Assembly: GCA_026193125.1 (NCBI GenBank)
Contig: JAPHSC010000365.1
Span: forward strand, 1 to 7,022
Source: Gammaproteobacteria bacterium
Lineage (GTDB): Bacteria > Pseudomonadota > Gammaproteobacteria > Steroidobacterales > BM003
Reading direction: 5' to 3'
Length of the DNA stretch: 7,022 nt
Part shown: piece after piece, positions 1-6,369 of the stretch
Position numbering within the stretch: position 1 is the stretch's first letter
Layout: each line of letters opens with the position of its first letter
Notes under the pieces: generated by a model
Told to the model about the DNA's origin: nothing
The model's database searches: none
What the model saw: the letters and a program-made list of their open reading frames with translations, nothing else
Position numbers and translations under genes: made by a program

Positions 1-942
1 GCCAAGTCCACCAGCTATGTGAACTGGGTCGCCCTGCGAGGATTCCTGGTTGACGGCAAGCCGGATGCCGCTGCGAAGATGTGGAGGGAGGGCCTGAAAA
101 TCTATCCCCTGGCCAAGAAAGACAATCCTCCGAAGATGGAATTCATCAGCGCCTCCGGCAAAGCGTATAACACGATTCACGCCAACACCTTCGAGTTTTA
201 CGAGGAACTTCACACCGTGATTGATCGTGAACCCGTCGAGATGCTTGACCCCGAGCTGCGCGGACTGTTTGCCTCTATCGGTATCGAAAAGGGCAAGCCT
301 TTTGCGCCGGACGCGCGTATGAGAAAAATCCTGACCGATGCGGTAGCGGTGGCCAACGCAACGGCACGCTCCTTCCTCTGGGATGAACGTAACCAGGATG
401 AATTCCTCTATGAGGGCAGCTACTGGAAGAGGGGTTACCCCGGCAATAACTATCAGTTCCTCAAAAATGAGGGTATGGGTGGGCGCAACCTGGATGCACG
501 AACCCTCTACTATTATTTTGCAACAGTGAACACGCCAGCGATGGCGATGAAGCTGGTCGGAAAGGGCTCTCAATACGCCTGGGGATATCTGGACGCCGAT
601 GGCAACTACCTCGACGGAAGCAAGACGTACAAGTTGAATATCCCCAAAGATGCTCCTGCTCTGAAATTCTGGTCTGTGTGTGTCTATGATCCCCAGACCC
701 GCTCCGAACTCCAGACAGATCAGCCCTTCCCAAGCAAGCAAAGTCAGCGCGACAAGTTGATCGTCAACGATGACGGTTCGATCGATCTTTACTTCGGACC
801 GAAATCCCCGGCCGGCATGGAGGCGAACTGGATACAGACTGTTCCTGGTAAGGGCTGGTTCTCGCTTTTGCGTCTCTATAGCCCCACCGAGCCATGGTTT
901 GACAAGACCTGGCGTCCAGGTGAAATCGAGCTGGTTAAGTAA
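1..942 (+). CDS. DUF1254/DUF1214 domain protein, 5'-truncated by window edge
   Basis: The reading frame is open from base 1 and ends at TAA 940-942, giving 313 visible residues. The first residues (AKSTSYVNWVALRG) align with residues about 196-209 of the complete paralogue at 1176-2696, so roughly 195 N-terminal residues, including any signal peptide and most of the DUF1254 domain, lie outside the window. The linker segment NTIHAN...GLFASIGIEKGKPF.PDARMRKIL is shared nearly word for word with the paralogue. The C-terminal DUF1214 part has the family's FWSVCVYDPQTRS strand and ends in a W.QTVPGKGWFSLLRLY block followed by WFDKTWRPGEIEL. Family knowledge (COG5361): these are usually exported proteins with beta-sandwich domains and no settled biochemical role. 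The GTG at base 19 is internal and is not the true start. The family call is firm; the function is unknown. Confidence 0.9.
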   Translation, partial: AKSTSYVNWVALRGFLVDGKPDAAAKMWREGLKIYPLAKKDNPPKMEFISASGKAYNTIHANTFEFYEELHTVIDREPVEMLDPELRGLFASIGIEKGKPFAPDARMRKILTDAVAVANATARSFLWDERNQDEFLYEGSYWKRGYPGNNYQFLKNEGMGGRNLDARTLYYYFATVNTPAMAMKLVGKGSQYAWGYLDADGNYLDGSKTYKLNIPKDAPALKFWSVCVYDPQTRSELQTDQPFPSKQSQRDKLIVNDDGSIDLYFGPKSPAGMEANWIQTVPGKGWFSLLRLYSPTEPWFDKTWRPGEIELVK

Positions 943-960
943 TCGCTAGTCGCCTCCGTG

Positions 961-991
961 TTCAGTGGCGCCCTCAAAGGCCGCCACTGAA
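961..991 (+). terminator. GC-rich hairpin after the first DUF1254 gene, possible terminator
   Basis: Arms TTCAGTGGCG (961-970) and CGCCACTGAA (982-991) are perfectly complementary over 10 bp around an 11-nt loop, 18 nt after the stop codon at 942. Position and stability suit a transcription terminator or an mRNA 3'-end stabiliser. No T-run follows, so a classical rho-independent terminator is not demonstrated. Confidence 0.5.
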
Positions 992-995
992 TGCA

Positions 996-1057
996 ATAGG
1001 CTCTGATTAGAAGCAGCATAGAGTACAAACGACCGAAAATGACTTGTCAGAGCCTAT
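996..1057. repeat. 11-bp perfect inverted repeat with 40-nt spacer
   Basis: ATAGGCTCTGA (996-1006) is matched exactly by its reverse complement TCAGAGCCTAT (1047-1057). The dyad lies between the hairpin behind the first DUF1254 gene and the second DUF1254 gene. It could be a long-range leader stem, a regulatory dyad or the ends of a small decayed element. The sequence does not decide between these. Confidence 0.5.
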
Positions 1058-1075
1058 CGTCCGGAGGTGTAGAAG

Positions 1076-1117
1076 ATGCGTGATTATCAAATGCCGCCGT
1101 TGACGCCAGTCGAGTAG
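1076..1117 (+). CDS. possible 13-codon leader ORF
   Basis: ATG at 1076 is preceded by a near-ideal Shine-Dalgarno GGAGG (1063-1067) with 8 nt spacing. The frame reads MRDYQMPPLTPVE and stops at TAG 1115-1117, 58 nt before the ATG of the DUF1254 gene. It has no run of a single amino acid that would mark a classical attenuator. It could be a translated upstream ORF, the relic of a gene start, or chance. The strong ribosome site is the only reason to list it. Confidence 0.25.
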   Translation: MRDYQMPPLTPVE

Positions 1118-1175
1118 CCAAGTCCCGTGATACCTGCTCGGGAAAATATATTCACGAATTAAGGATTGGAGAATT

Positions 1176-2696
1176 ATGAATAGGAACAACTTTGCACTCA
1201 CGCTGCCAAGTTTGGCGGCACTATTGCTCGGCGCTATTGCCACAGCTTCTGCCGCTGAACCCAAATACAAAGCGGACGTTCCAGAATCCCTGTTGACACC
1301 GAATACTGTGGAGACCGCACTGCTTGGCACGCTGGACTTTTTTGATGGCATGCCCAGCGACGAAACGGTCCGCAAGACGATTGATTTTCTGGATACGTCG
1401 CGCGCAGCCGAAGCATTCCTGACTGGCATGCCTGCCACTTCAATTTACGCAATGCTTGAGGGACTGAAGCAGGCTGGTGCCAAGCCTGGTGACCTGGTCC
1501 TCTGGGAGAACTATGGTGACGCCCGCACTCTTGCATTGACCTTCAATACCTCGACACCCTATGCCTTCGCCGAGATCAACGTCAAAGACGAGCCGGCTAT
1601 CGTCGACGTGCCGGCAGGGATGCTGGTCGGCGCGGTCGACGACGCGTTCTTCCGCCATGTTACGGATCTCGGGGCAACCGGGCCTAATCAGGGCAAGGGC
1701 GGGAAATTTATCTTCGTGGGTCCAGATTATACTGGCACGCTTCCGGACGGTTATCGCGTCGTCAGGACGCCGACCTACCGCAATTGGATGTTTTTGCGTG
1801 CCATCGTGCAGGAGGCCGGTCTGGAAGCGGCTACCAAGGGTCTGCGCACCAAGTTCCGCGTCTATCCTTTGTCGAAAATTAGTAACCCGCCCAAGGGCAA
1901 GGTTGTGTTCGCCTCCGGGGCCAAGATCAACACCATTCATGCGAACGATGTCACCTACTACGATGAGTTGAACGCCGTGGTGCAGTACGAGCCCGCAGGC
2001 GCTTTCGATCCTGAGATAGTCGGGCTGTTCGCGTCGATCGGCATCAAAAAGGGAAAGCCTTTCGAGCCCGACGCTCGCATGAGGAAAATTCTTGTTGAAG
2101 GTGTAGCTATCGGCAATGCAACGGCGAGGTCCTTGACCTTTCGCCCACGTGAGGAGCGCCTGTATTTTTATCCCGGTCAGCGCCAGTGGTACTCGCCCTT
2201 TACAGGCGGTAGTTCAGAGTTCATGAACAACGGTGAGCGTGTGCTGGACGACCGCATCATCTTCCACTATTACGCCACCGGAATTACGCCCGCCATGGCG
2301 CGGGCTAAAGTCGGCACCGGCTCAGCCTACGAGATCGGTGCGCACGATTCGGAAGGCCGCTACCTCGACGGTGGCAAGACCTACACGGTCACGTTACCAG
2401 CTCCGATTCCGGCCAAGGATTTCTGGTCATTCGTCGTGTACGATAACCAGACGCGGTCAGTGCTCGAAACTGATCAAAAATCCGCTGGCGTCGACAGCAA
2501 CAGTCCTGACATCAAGGCAAATGCCGATGGCTCCTACACGGTTTGGTTTGCTCCGACGCCGCCGGCAGGAAAAGAAGGTAACTGGGTGCAGACCATGCCG
2601 GGAAAAAGTTACAACGTCCTGCTGAGGCTTTACGGACCGCTGCAGCCCTTTTTCGACAAAACCTGGATGCCCGGCGATTTTGAGCTGAAGGAATAG
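1176..2696 (+). CDS. secreted DUF1254/DUF1214 domain protein, complete
   Basis: The protein has 506 residues. The ATG at 1176 is supported by AAGGA (1161-1165) and GGAG (1168-1171), and by the signal peptide that follows: MNRNN, a hydrophobic stretch at about residues 6-24, and an ASA-AEP cleavage site near residue 26. After it come a DUF1254 domain (about residues 60-195), a linker with NTIHAN and GLFASIGIKKGKPFEPDARM (about 250-305), and a C-terminal DUF1214 domain (about 365-500) with KDFWSFVVYDNQTRS and WVQTMPGKSYNVLLRLY. The product should be exported, most likely to the periplasm. Family knowledge (COG5361): structures show beta-sandwich, jelly-roll-like folds, but no agreed enzymatic function. 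The gene is a tandem paralogue of the truncated gene upstream. The 233-nt structured spacer between them suggests the two may be transcribed or regulated separately. The family assignment is secure; the role is not known. Confidence 0.93.
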   Translation: MNRNNFALTLPSLAALLLGAIATASAAEPKYKADVPESLLTPNTVETALLGTLDFFDGMPSDETVRKTIDFLDTSRAAEAFLTGMPATSIYAMLEGLKQAGAKPGDLVLWENYGDARTLALTFNTSTPYAFAEINVKDEPAIVDVPAGMLVGAVDDAFFRHVTDLGATGPNQGKGGKFIFVGPDYTGTLPDGYRVVRTPTYRNWMFLRAIVQEAGLEAATKGLRTKFRVYPLSKISNPPKGKVVFASGAKINTIHANDVTYYDELNAVVQYEPAGAFDPEIVGLFASIGIKKGKPFEPDARMRKILVEGVAIGNATARSLTFRPREERLYFYPGQRQWYSPFTGGSSEFMNNGERVLDDRIIFHYYATGITPAMARAKVGTGSAYEIGAHDSEGRYLDGGKTYTVTLPAPIPAKDFWSFVVYDNQTRSVLETDQKSAGVDSNSPDIKANADGSYTVWFAPTPPAGKEGNWVQTMPGKSYNVLLRLYGPLQPFFDKTWMPGDFELKE

Positions 2697-2740
2697 CGCC
2701 CTATACGGTTACCGTGAAGGACGTGCCGACGGATGGCTTT
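2696..2740 (+). pseudogene. relic of a third DUF1214 domain
   Basis: Directly after the stop of the complete DUF1254 gene, in a different reading frame, the sequence reads APYTVTVKDVPTDGF. This resembles the KTYTVT...FWS strand pair of DUF1214 domains; it corresponds to residues about 401-416 of the neighbouring gene (KTYTVTLPAPIPAKDF). It is not a frameshifted continuation of that gene, whose own C-terminus is complete. The fragment has no start codon, an in-frame TGA at 2681-2683, and the expected WS after GF is absent. The simplest reading is a decayed third tandem copy. The match is short (about 13 informative residues), so chance is not excluded. Confidence 0.5.
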
Positions 2741-3074
2741 TCCCCGAGATGCAGCACAGCAAGTAACTTGCCAAGTACTGCGTTCGCGAAGACAACTGGA
2801 CGAGCTCCGTCTGGGTCCGCCGTCACAAGACGGCGGACGCAGGCGGGGCATGAGTCAACCAAGAGAACCAGTCAACACGAAAGCACAGAGATCAACCCTG
2901 GCCGCCCAGCTACTAGGCATTGACGGATGCGCTCACGCCTGGGTGCTGGAGCCGGCCACCAATATTCTCTACGAAATGACCCTGAGCATGCAGAAATATC
3001 TGAACATTAAGCCCGGGAGTAATTTCAGAGATACGAGTCATTGGGATCACTTGTTGGCAGTCAGAAACAAATAA
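2733..3074 (+). other. unrecognised 113-codon ORF in a gene-poor region
   Basis: An ATG-started frame reaches TAA at 3072-3074. The first half is basic and low-complexity (SRRQLDEL, GGRRRG) and runs through a perfect GC hairpin, which suggests it is not a real protein. The second half (AHAWVLEPATNILYEMTLSMQKYLNIKPGSNFRDTSHWDHLLAV, about residues 68-111) looks more protein-like but matches no family I know. There is no good Shine-Dalgarno at 2733. It may hold the tail of a decayed gene. More broadly, 2741-3242 contains no confident coding sequence. Confidence 0.2.
2815..2838. repeat. perfect 10-bp GC hairpin, REP-like
   Basis: Arms GTCCGCCGTC (2815-2824) and GACGGCGGAC (2829-2838) are exact complements around an ACAA tetraloop. 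No T-tract follows, so it is not a typical rho-independent terminator. Its position 119 nt after the DUF1254 stop fits either a 3'-end stabilising hairpin or a dispersed REP-type element. Confidence 0.6.
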
Positions 3075-3110
3075 CAGAGTTTCAATGTAGATAATAAATA
3101 CATAACGCCT

Positions 3111-3150
3111 TGTGTCCGGGGCGCCGGACGCATCCGCAATACTGTGCGGA
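3111..3150. repeat. two adjacent hairpins upstream of the channel gene
   Basis: The first stem pairs TGTGTCCGG (3111-3119) with CCGGACGCA (3124-3132), one G-T pair included, around a 4-nt loop. Immediately after it TCCGCA (3133-3138) pairs with TGCGGA (3145-3150). A GTG at 3144 that opens the longest reading frame of the channel gene lies inside the second hairpin, which argues against that start. The pair sits in what is probably the promoter or leader region of the MscS gene, just after an AT-rich stretch (about 3062-3107). It could also be a terminator for anything transcribed from upstream. Confidence 0.45.
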
Positions 3151-3242
3151 ATCTTAGTTTCAGCAGCAGCCTGGAGCCCAGAAAATATATGGTCAAGTAT
3201 TCAACAATGTTAACGGTGGTATGCGGAAGCGGCGTCTCCCAC

Positions 3243-4805
3243 ATGTGTAGGAACCGTGTCAGACGCTTGCTACTAATGGTGTATGTAACCTTTACGATAT
3301 TGCCCGGTGCGGTATTAGCACAACAGGTCGTTGACCTTAATCCCTATGTAAACGAGACACCTGCTCTTGAGAACCTGGATCAGCGTACACCGCTTGCGGC
3401 AGCCGAGGGCTTCATGCGTGCCGCCGAACTCGGCGACTACGAGGTTGCATCGAAATACCTGGACTTGCGTTACCTGCCTGAGGGCCTCTCCGACGCCGAT
3501 GGCAGCAGGCTTGCCGAACAGCTGTACATTGTAATCTCGCGCAAGCTTCAAATTGACTTCGGTGCCCTGAGCCCTGACCCGGAGGGGCTGGGCGATGACG
3601 GACTACCAAGCTATCGCGACTTGCTGGGCAAGATTGTGACGATCAGGGGTTCGCGCCCGATCTATCTGCAACGAATTCCCGGAGAAAACGGTAGTAAAAT
3701 CTGGCGCATCTCGAATGCGACGATCGCGGAGCTGCCAGACCTGTACGCCCAGTTCGGGTATAGCCCGTTCGTGGAAAAAGTCCGAAGCCTGTCGCCGTCG
3801 GGATCGTTCCTGGGTGTAGAGCTGTTCAATTGGATAGTGGCCGTACTCGCCGGCAGCGTCGCCGCCATTGCATGGCTCGCCATCGCCTGGCCGTTAAGCA
3901 AAATCGTGACGCGGAGGCGTCCGAGCCATACGGAGCGGGTAAGGCGCTACCTGACGCGGCCGATACCGGCCGCAATTTTTGTAGCGCTCGGCACGTATGT
4001 GCTGCGCGACCTGGGGCTGGGCGCTACGGCCAATCGCATCGCCGAAGGCGGAACGGTTGTCACGCTGGTTGTCGTATGGTTGTTGTTTGCGACAATCAAT
4101 TTGATTCGCGACCTGTATTCACGCTATCTACAAGCACGTGGCAGAGACAGCGGCCTCATGCTGGTAAGGCCGGTCACGTCTACATGCAAAGTGCTTATTA
4201 GTTTGCTGGCCATTACGATCTGGCTGGACAATGTGGGCGTGAATGTCACGGCACTTGTCGCCGGCCTTGGGGTCGGCGGTCTCGCAGTGGCGCTCGTTCT
4301 GCAAAAGCCAATGGAGGACATTCTTGGAGCCATCACGCTGTACACGCAACAACCGGTTACGGTCGGACAGTTCTGCACGAGCGGTGACGTAAGCGGTACG
4401 ATTGAGGAAATCAACCTGCGTTCTACCCGCGTCCGAAAAATCAATAACAATATAGTCGTGATTCCGAATTCATTGTTCGCCACTGCGAGCATAGAGAATA
4501 TCTCGGAGCGCAAGCAAATTCTGCATCAACAGCTAATTCGGCTGGCGCTGGACACATCCGAGGCGCAACTCAGGGACACGCTCGACAAGCTCCGTGATAT
4601 TTTAAGGTCGCATCCTCATGTGTTGACGAACGAATGGCGAGTTCGCTTTCTCGAATTCGGGGAATTCTCCAAGAACATCGAGATCTTCGCACATATCAAT
4701 ACCACGGACTGGCAGGAGTTCCTGGAGATTGCCGAGAACCTTAACCTGAAAACCGGTGGCGTATTGGAAAGTATCGGTGTGCGACTGGCCCTACCGACAC
4801 GTTGA
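3243..4805 (+). CDS. MscS-family mechanosensitive ion channel with periplasmic N-domain
   Basis: From ATG 3243 the protein has 520 residues. This start gives a textbook signal peptide (MCRNRVRRLLLMVY...AVLA-QQ, cleavage near residue 26); in-frame starts at 3144, 3189 and 3207 would add an odd extension, and ribosome sites are weak for all. Residues about 27-190 form a periplasmic domain (TPLAAAEGFMRAAELGDYEVASKYLDL). Hydrophobic helices follow at about 196-217, 239-257, 269-289 and 310-329, then the pore helix TM3 (about 334-367), the MscS beta domain with GTIEEINLRSTRVR and VVIPNS (about 370-415), and a C-terminal alpha/beta domain. TM3 reads GLGVGGLAVALVLQKPMEDILG: the leucines matching E. 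coli MscS L105 and L109 are kept, G108 is Ala, and G113 is Lys followed by Pro, as in the QK.LE branch of the family. Expected role: an inner-membrane channel opened by tension, releasing solutes on hypo-osmotic shock. Confidence 0.92.
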   Translation: MCRNRVRRLLLMVYVTFTILPGAVLAQQVVDLNPYVNETPALENLDQRTPLAAAEGFMRAAELGDYEVASKYLDLRYLPEGLSDADGSRLAEQLYIVISRKLQIDFGALSPDPEGLGDDGLPSYRDLLGKIVTIRGSRPIYLQRIPGENGSKIWRISNATIAELPDLYAQFGYSPFVEKVRSLSPSGSFLGVELFNWIVAVLAGSVAAIAWLAIAWPLSKIVTRRRPSHTERVRRYLTRPIPAAIFVALGTYVLRDLGLGATANRIAEGGTVVTLVVVWLLFATINLIRDLYSRYLQARGRDSGLMLVRPVTSTCKVLISLLAITIWLDNVGVNVTALVAGLGVGGLAVALVLQKPMEDILGAITLYTQQPVTVGQFCTSGDVSGTIEEINLRSTRVRKINNNIVVIPNSLFATASIENISERKQILHQQLIRLALDTSEAQLRDTLDKLRDILRSHPHVLTNEWRVRFLEFGEFSKNIEIFAHINTTDWQEFLEIAENLNLKTGGVLESIGVRLALPTR

Positions 4806-4811
4806 ATTTCT

Positions 4812-4843
4812 AAGGAAAAGGGGTCAGAGACCTTTTCCTCCTT
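4812..4843. repeat. REP-like palindrome with GGGGTCAGAG core
   Basis: Eight bases after the MscS stop, GGAAAAGG (4814-4821) is inverted as CCTTTTCC (4831-4838), flanked by AAGG and TCCTT. Inside, GGTC (4822-4825) can also pair with GACC (4829-4832) around AGA. The core GGGGTCAGAG (4820-4829) recurs as GGGGTCGGAG in the element at 6370-6411. Sequences of this kind flank REP-associated tyrosine transposase genes in proteobacteria. It may also serve as a 3'-end hairpin for the channel mRNA. Confidence 0.6.
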
Positions 4844-4928
4844 GCAACCAGCCTGAGCGAATACTAAGGTCGGAACCGTATCAGCGATTTGTTCGGGTCG
4901 CGCTGACATGCAAGGATACGAGTCCGAT

Positions 4929-4940
4929 CCCGACGTCGGG
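4929..4940. promoter_or_regulatory. 12-bp perfect palindrome upstream of small membrane protein
   Basis: CCCGACGTCGGG is fully self-complementary and ends 13 nt before the ATG at 4954. It could be an operator half-site pair or chance in GC-rich DNA. No promoter elements were recognised beside it. Confidence 0.25.
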
Positions 4941-4953
4941 TTGCGGGTGGTTA

Positions 4954-5316
4954 ATGCAAGATCCCAGGCCAATTCTGAAGCCCTCCAGCGCCCTGGTCAC
5001 GATCAAGGTAGTGCACACCCTGGTGTGGGCTCTGTTCGCCGGCTGCATCCTCGCTATTCCCCTCATGTCCTGGCTCGGAAGGCATCGCGCGGCCGCCTGG
5101 CTGGTCGCTATCGTCGCCTGCGAGTGTATCGTGCTTGTTGCCAACAGGATGCGTTGTCCCCTTACGTCCGTGGCGGCACGGTACACCGACGATCGACGAA
5201 CCAACTTCGATATCTACCTTCCCCAGTGGCTGGCCTATTACAACAAGCTGATCTTTGGCACGCTGTACTTCGCCGGCGTCGTGTATTTCTTCTTGACGTG
5301 GCCCTGGGCAGATTAA
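4954..5316 (+). CDS. small three-helix membrane protein, unknown function
   Basis: The likely start is ATG 4954, giving 120 residues. The frame stays open upstream into the MscS gene, but that stretch lacks protein-like character and would cross the REP-like palindrome. The ribosome site is weak (GGGTGG close to the ATG). Hydrophobic helices are predicted at about residues 13-38, 44-66 and 95-116. Between the second and third lies a polar segment, NRMRCPLTSVAARYTDDRRTNFDIYLPQWLA (64-94), which is probably the conserved functional region. The CPLT motif after a helix recalls DUF2784 membrane proteins, but I cannot confirm membership. It should sit in the inner membrane. The gene lies between the MscS and TIGR02450 genes, 71 nt ahead of the latter's start, so co-transcription is possible. 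That it is a real membrane protein is likely; its function is unknown. Confidence 0.75.
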   Translation: MQDPRPILKPSSALVTIKVVHTLVWALFAGCILAIPLMSWLGRHRAAAWLVAIVACECIVLVANRMRCPLTSVAARYTDDRRTNFDIYLPQWLAYYNKLIFGTLYFAGVVYFFLTWPWAD

Positions 5317-5387
5317 GATGGGGTAAAAGCGCAATTGCCAAGGCCCGATCTGACCTTAAATTGCGTTCTGATATTTGGAGAGTACCG

Positions 5388-5603
5388 GTGAATAGAATTA
5401 ACCCCAGGAAATTGCTCAATAGTAAGTGGACCGCAGTCAATCCGACAAATAGAGAAAAGCACTTCCTGGTGTCGGCAATTGAATTTGACGAGGAGGGAGC
5501 GGTCATTTTCTGCTCGCTGGAGGCCGTCATGTCCAAACGCTCGATTCCAATAGAGTGGAAGGACTTACAAGATGGGAATCGGTGGATTCATGGCTGGAAA
5601 TAA
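5388..5603 (+). CDS. TIGR02450 family small Trp-rich protein
   Basis: The start is GTG 5388, with GGAGAG (5377-5382) five bases upstream, giving 71 residues. The reading frame continues far upstream (to about 4908), overlapping the membrane-protein gene in another frame; that extension is an artefact. The protein matches the TIGR02450 pattern along its whole length: NPRKLLNSKWTAV near the start, NREKHFLV (21-28), an acidic EFDEEG turn (32-37), LEAVMSKR (44-51), I.W..L (55-60) and RWIHGWK at the end. Tryptophans at 14, 57, 66 and 70 are characteristic. Family knowledge: short conserved proteins of Gammaproteobacteria and some other groups, with no established function. The segment resembles a small beta-sheet fold, which is an inference. 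It is probably cytoplasmic, since there is no signal peptide or membrane helix. Confidence 0.88.
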   Translation: MNRINPRKLLNSKWTAVNPTNREKHFLVSAIEFDEEGAVIFCSLEAVMSKRSIPIEWKDLQDGNRWIHGWK

Positions 5604-5645
5604 TTGCCGGAGAAATTTATGGAAAAATAGGATCGAACGACAAAT

Positions 5646-5676
5646 AGCCCGGCACAAGAGAAACTCTGCCCGGGCT
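5646..5676 (+). terminator. hairpin after TIGR02450 gene, likely terminator
   Basis: AGCCCGGCA (5646-5654) pairs with TGCCCGGGCT (5667-5676) with one bulged C, and AGAG (5657-5660) can pair with CTCT (5664-5667, sharing T5667) at the tip around AAA. It starts 42 nt after the TIGR02450 stop and ends 74 nt before the GST ATG, a natural transcript boundary. There is no clear T-run after it (TGATCAG follows), so the mechanism is uncertain. Confidence 0.5.
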
Positions 5677-5750
5677 TGATCAGAGTGCTAAGCTTCCTTT
5701 CCCATACCGCCTCGCAAAACAGTGCAACAACAAACACAAGGAATCCGCAT

Positions 5751-6368
5751 ATGCCCAAGCTGAAACTGACCTATTTTGACTTTGACGGTGGTCGCGGTGA
5801 GCCGGTACGGCTGGCGCTGGTCATCGCTGGCCTGCCTTTCGAGGACGATCGGGTCAAGTTCAACGAGTGGGCCGCACGCAAGCCGGGCACGCCTTTCGGG
5901 GCGCTACCGGTGCTCCAGGTGGACGGTGCCGTCATATCCCAATCCAACACCATCACTCGCTACGTGGGCAAACTGACCGATTTGTACCCGGAAGACCCCT
6001 GGCAGGCGGCACTGTGCGATGAAGTCATGGATGCGGTTGAGGATCTTAATGGTCACATCGGCTCCACCATTTCCATTGGTGACCCGGAGGCGAAAAAGAC
6101 CGCCAGGGAGGCGCTGGCTGCCGGCCCGATGAGTGTTCACCTCGTGCGCCTCAATGCCTACCTGGAATCCAGGGGTGGAGAGTACTTTGCCGACAACCGG
6201 CTTACCGTGGCAGATCTGAAGGTCTATTCGTTGGTCGCGCACCTGCGCTCCGGGGTGCTGGATCATATTCCGGCAGACTTGGTGGACCGCAAAGCGCCGC
6301 TGCTGGTAAAGCATGCGGATCGTCTGCTAAAACATGCGAAGATTGCGGCCTACTATAAGGATCGCTAG
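5751..6368 (+). CDS. glutathione S-transferase, Tyr-type (sigma/alpha-like)
   Basis: The start is ATG 5751, with AAGGAA (5738-5743) seven bases upstream; an in-frame TTG at 5676 lies in a hairpin and is rejected. The protein has 205 residues, normal for a cytosolic GST. The N-terminal thioredoxin-like domain (about 1-78) shows LTYFDFDGGRGEPVRLAL with the presumed catalytic Tyr8, the LPV cis-proline (Pro53) and the glutathione gamma-glutamyl site QSNTITRY (Gln64-Ser65). The all-helical C-terminal domain (about 86-205) carries the N-capping box T-V-A-D (152-155). The YFD..GRGEP.R signature places it with the Tyr-type classes (sigma, alpha, mu, pi) rather than the beta class common in bacteria. 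Expected activity: conjugation of glutathione to electrophiles, or isomerase/peroxidase reactions, in the cytoplasm. A MAPEG gene follows 131 nt downstream, strengthening a glutathione-linked role. The physiological substrate cannot be read from the sequence. Confidence 0.92.
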   Translation: MPKLKLTYFDFDGGRGEPVRLALVIAGLPFEDDRVKFNEWAARKPGTPFGALPVLQVDGAVISQSNTITRYVGKLTDLYPEDPWQAALCDEVMDAVEDLNGHIGSTISIGDPEAKKTAREALAAGPMSVHLVRLNAYLESRGGEYFADNRLTVADLKVYSLVAHLRSGVLDHIPADLVDRKAPLLVKHADRLLKHAKIAAYYKDR

Positions 6369-6369
6369 C

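Noticed and set aside
1100..1152. TTGACG (1100-1105) with TATATT (1147-1152) as a sigma-70 promoter
   Set aside because: The spacing is far too large (41 nt), and the better-placed TGATAC (1128-1133) is 22 nt away, also outside the normal range.
1007..1940. Several minus-strand open frames across the second DUF1254 gene and its leader
   Set aside because: They lie opposite a strongly supported gene, match no family, and are explained by codon bias of the + strand gene.
3830..4513. Alternative-frame ORFs on both strands within the MscS gene
   Set aside because: The MscS frame has clear family motifs throughout; the others are low-complexity shadows.
4908..5387. A long + frame joined to the TIGR02450 protein, suggesting a 231-residue fusion
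   Set aside because: The upstream part overlaps the membrane-protein gene in another frame and reads as basic low-complexity sequence, whereas GTG 5388 has its own well-placed ribosome site and starts exactly where the family begins.
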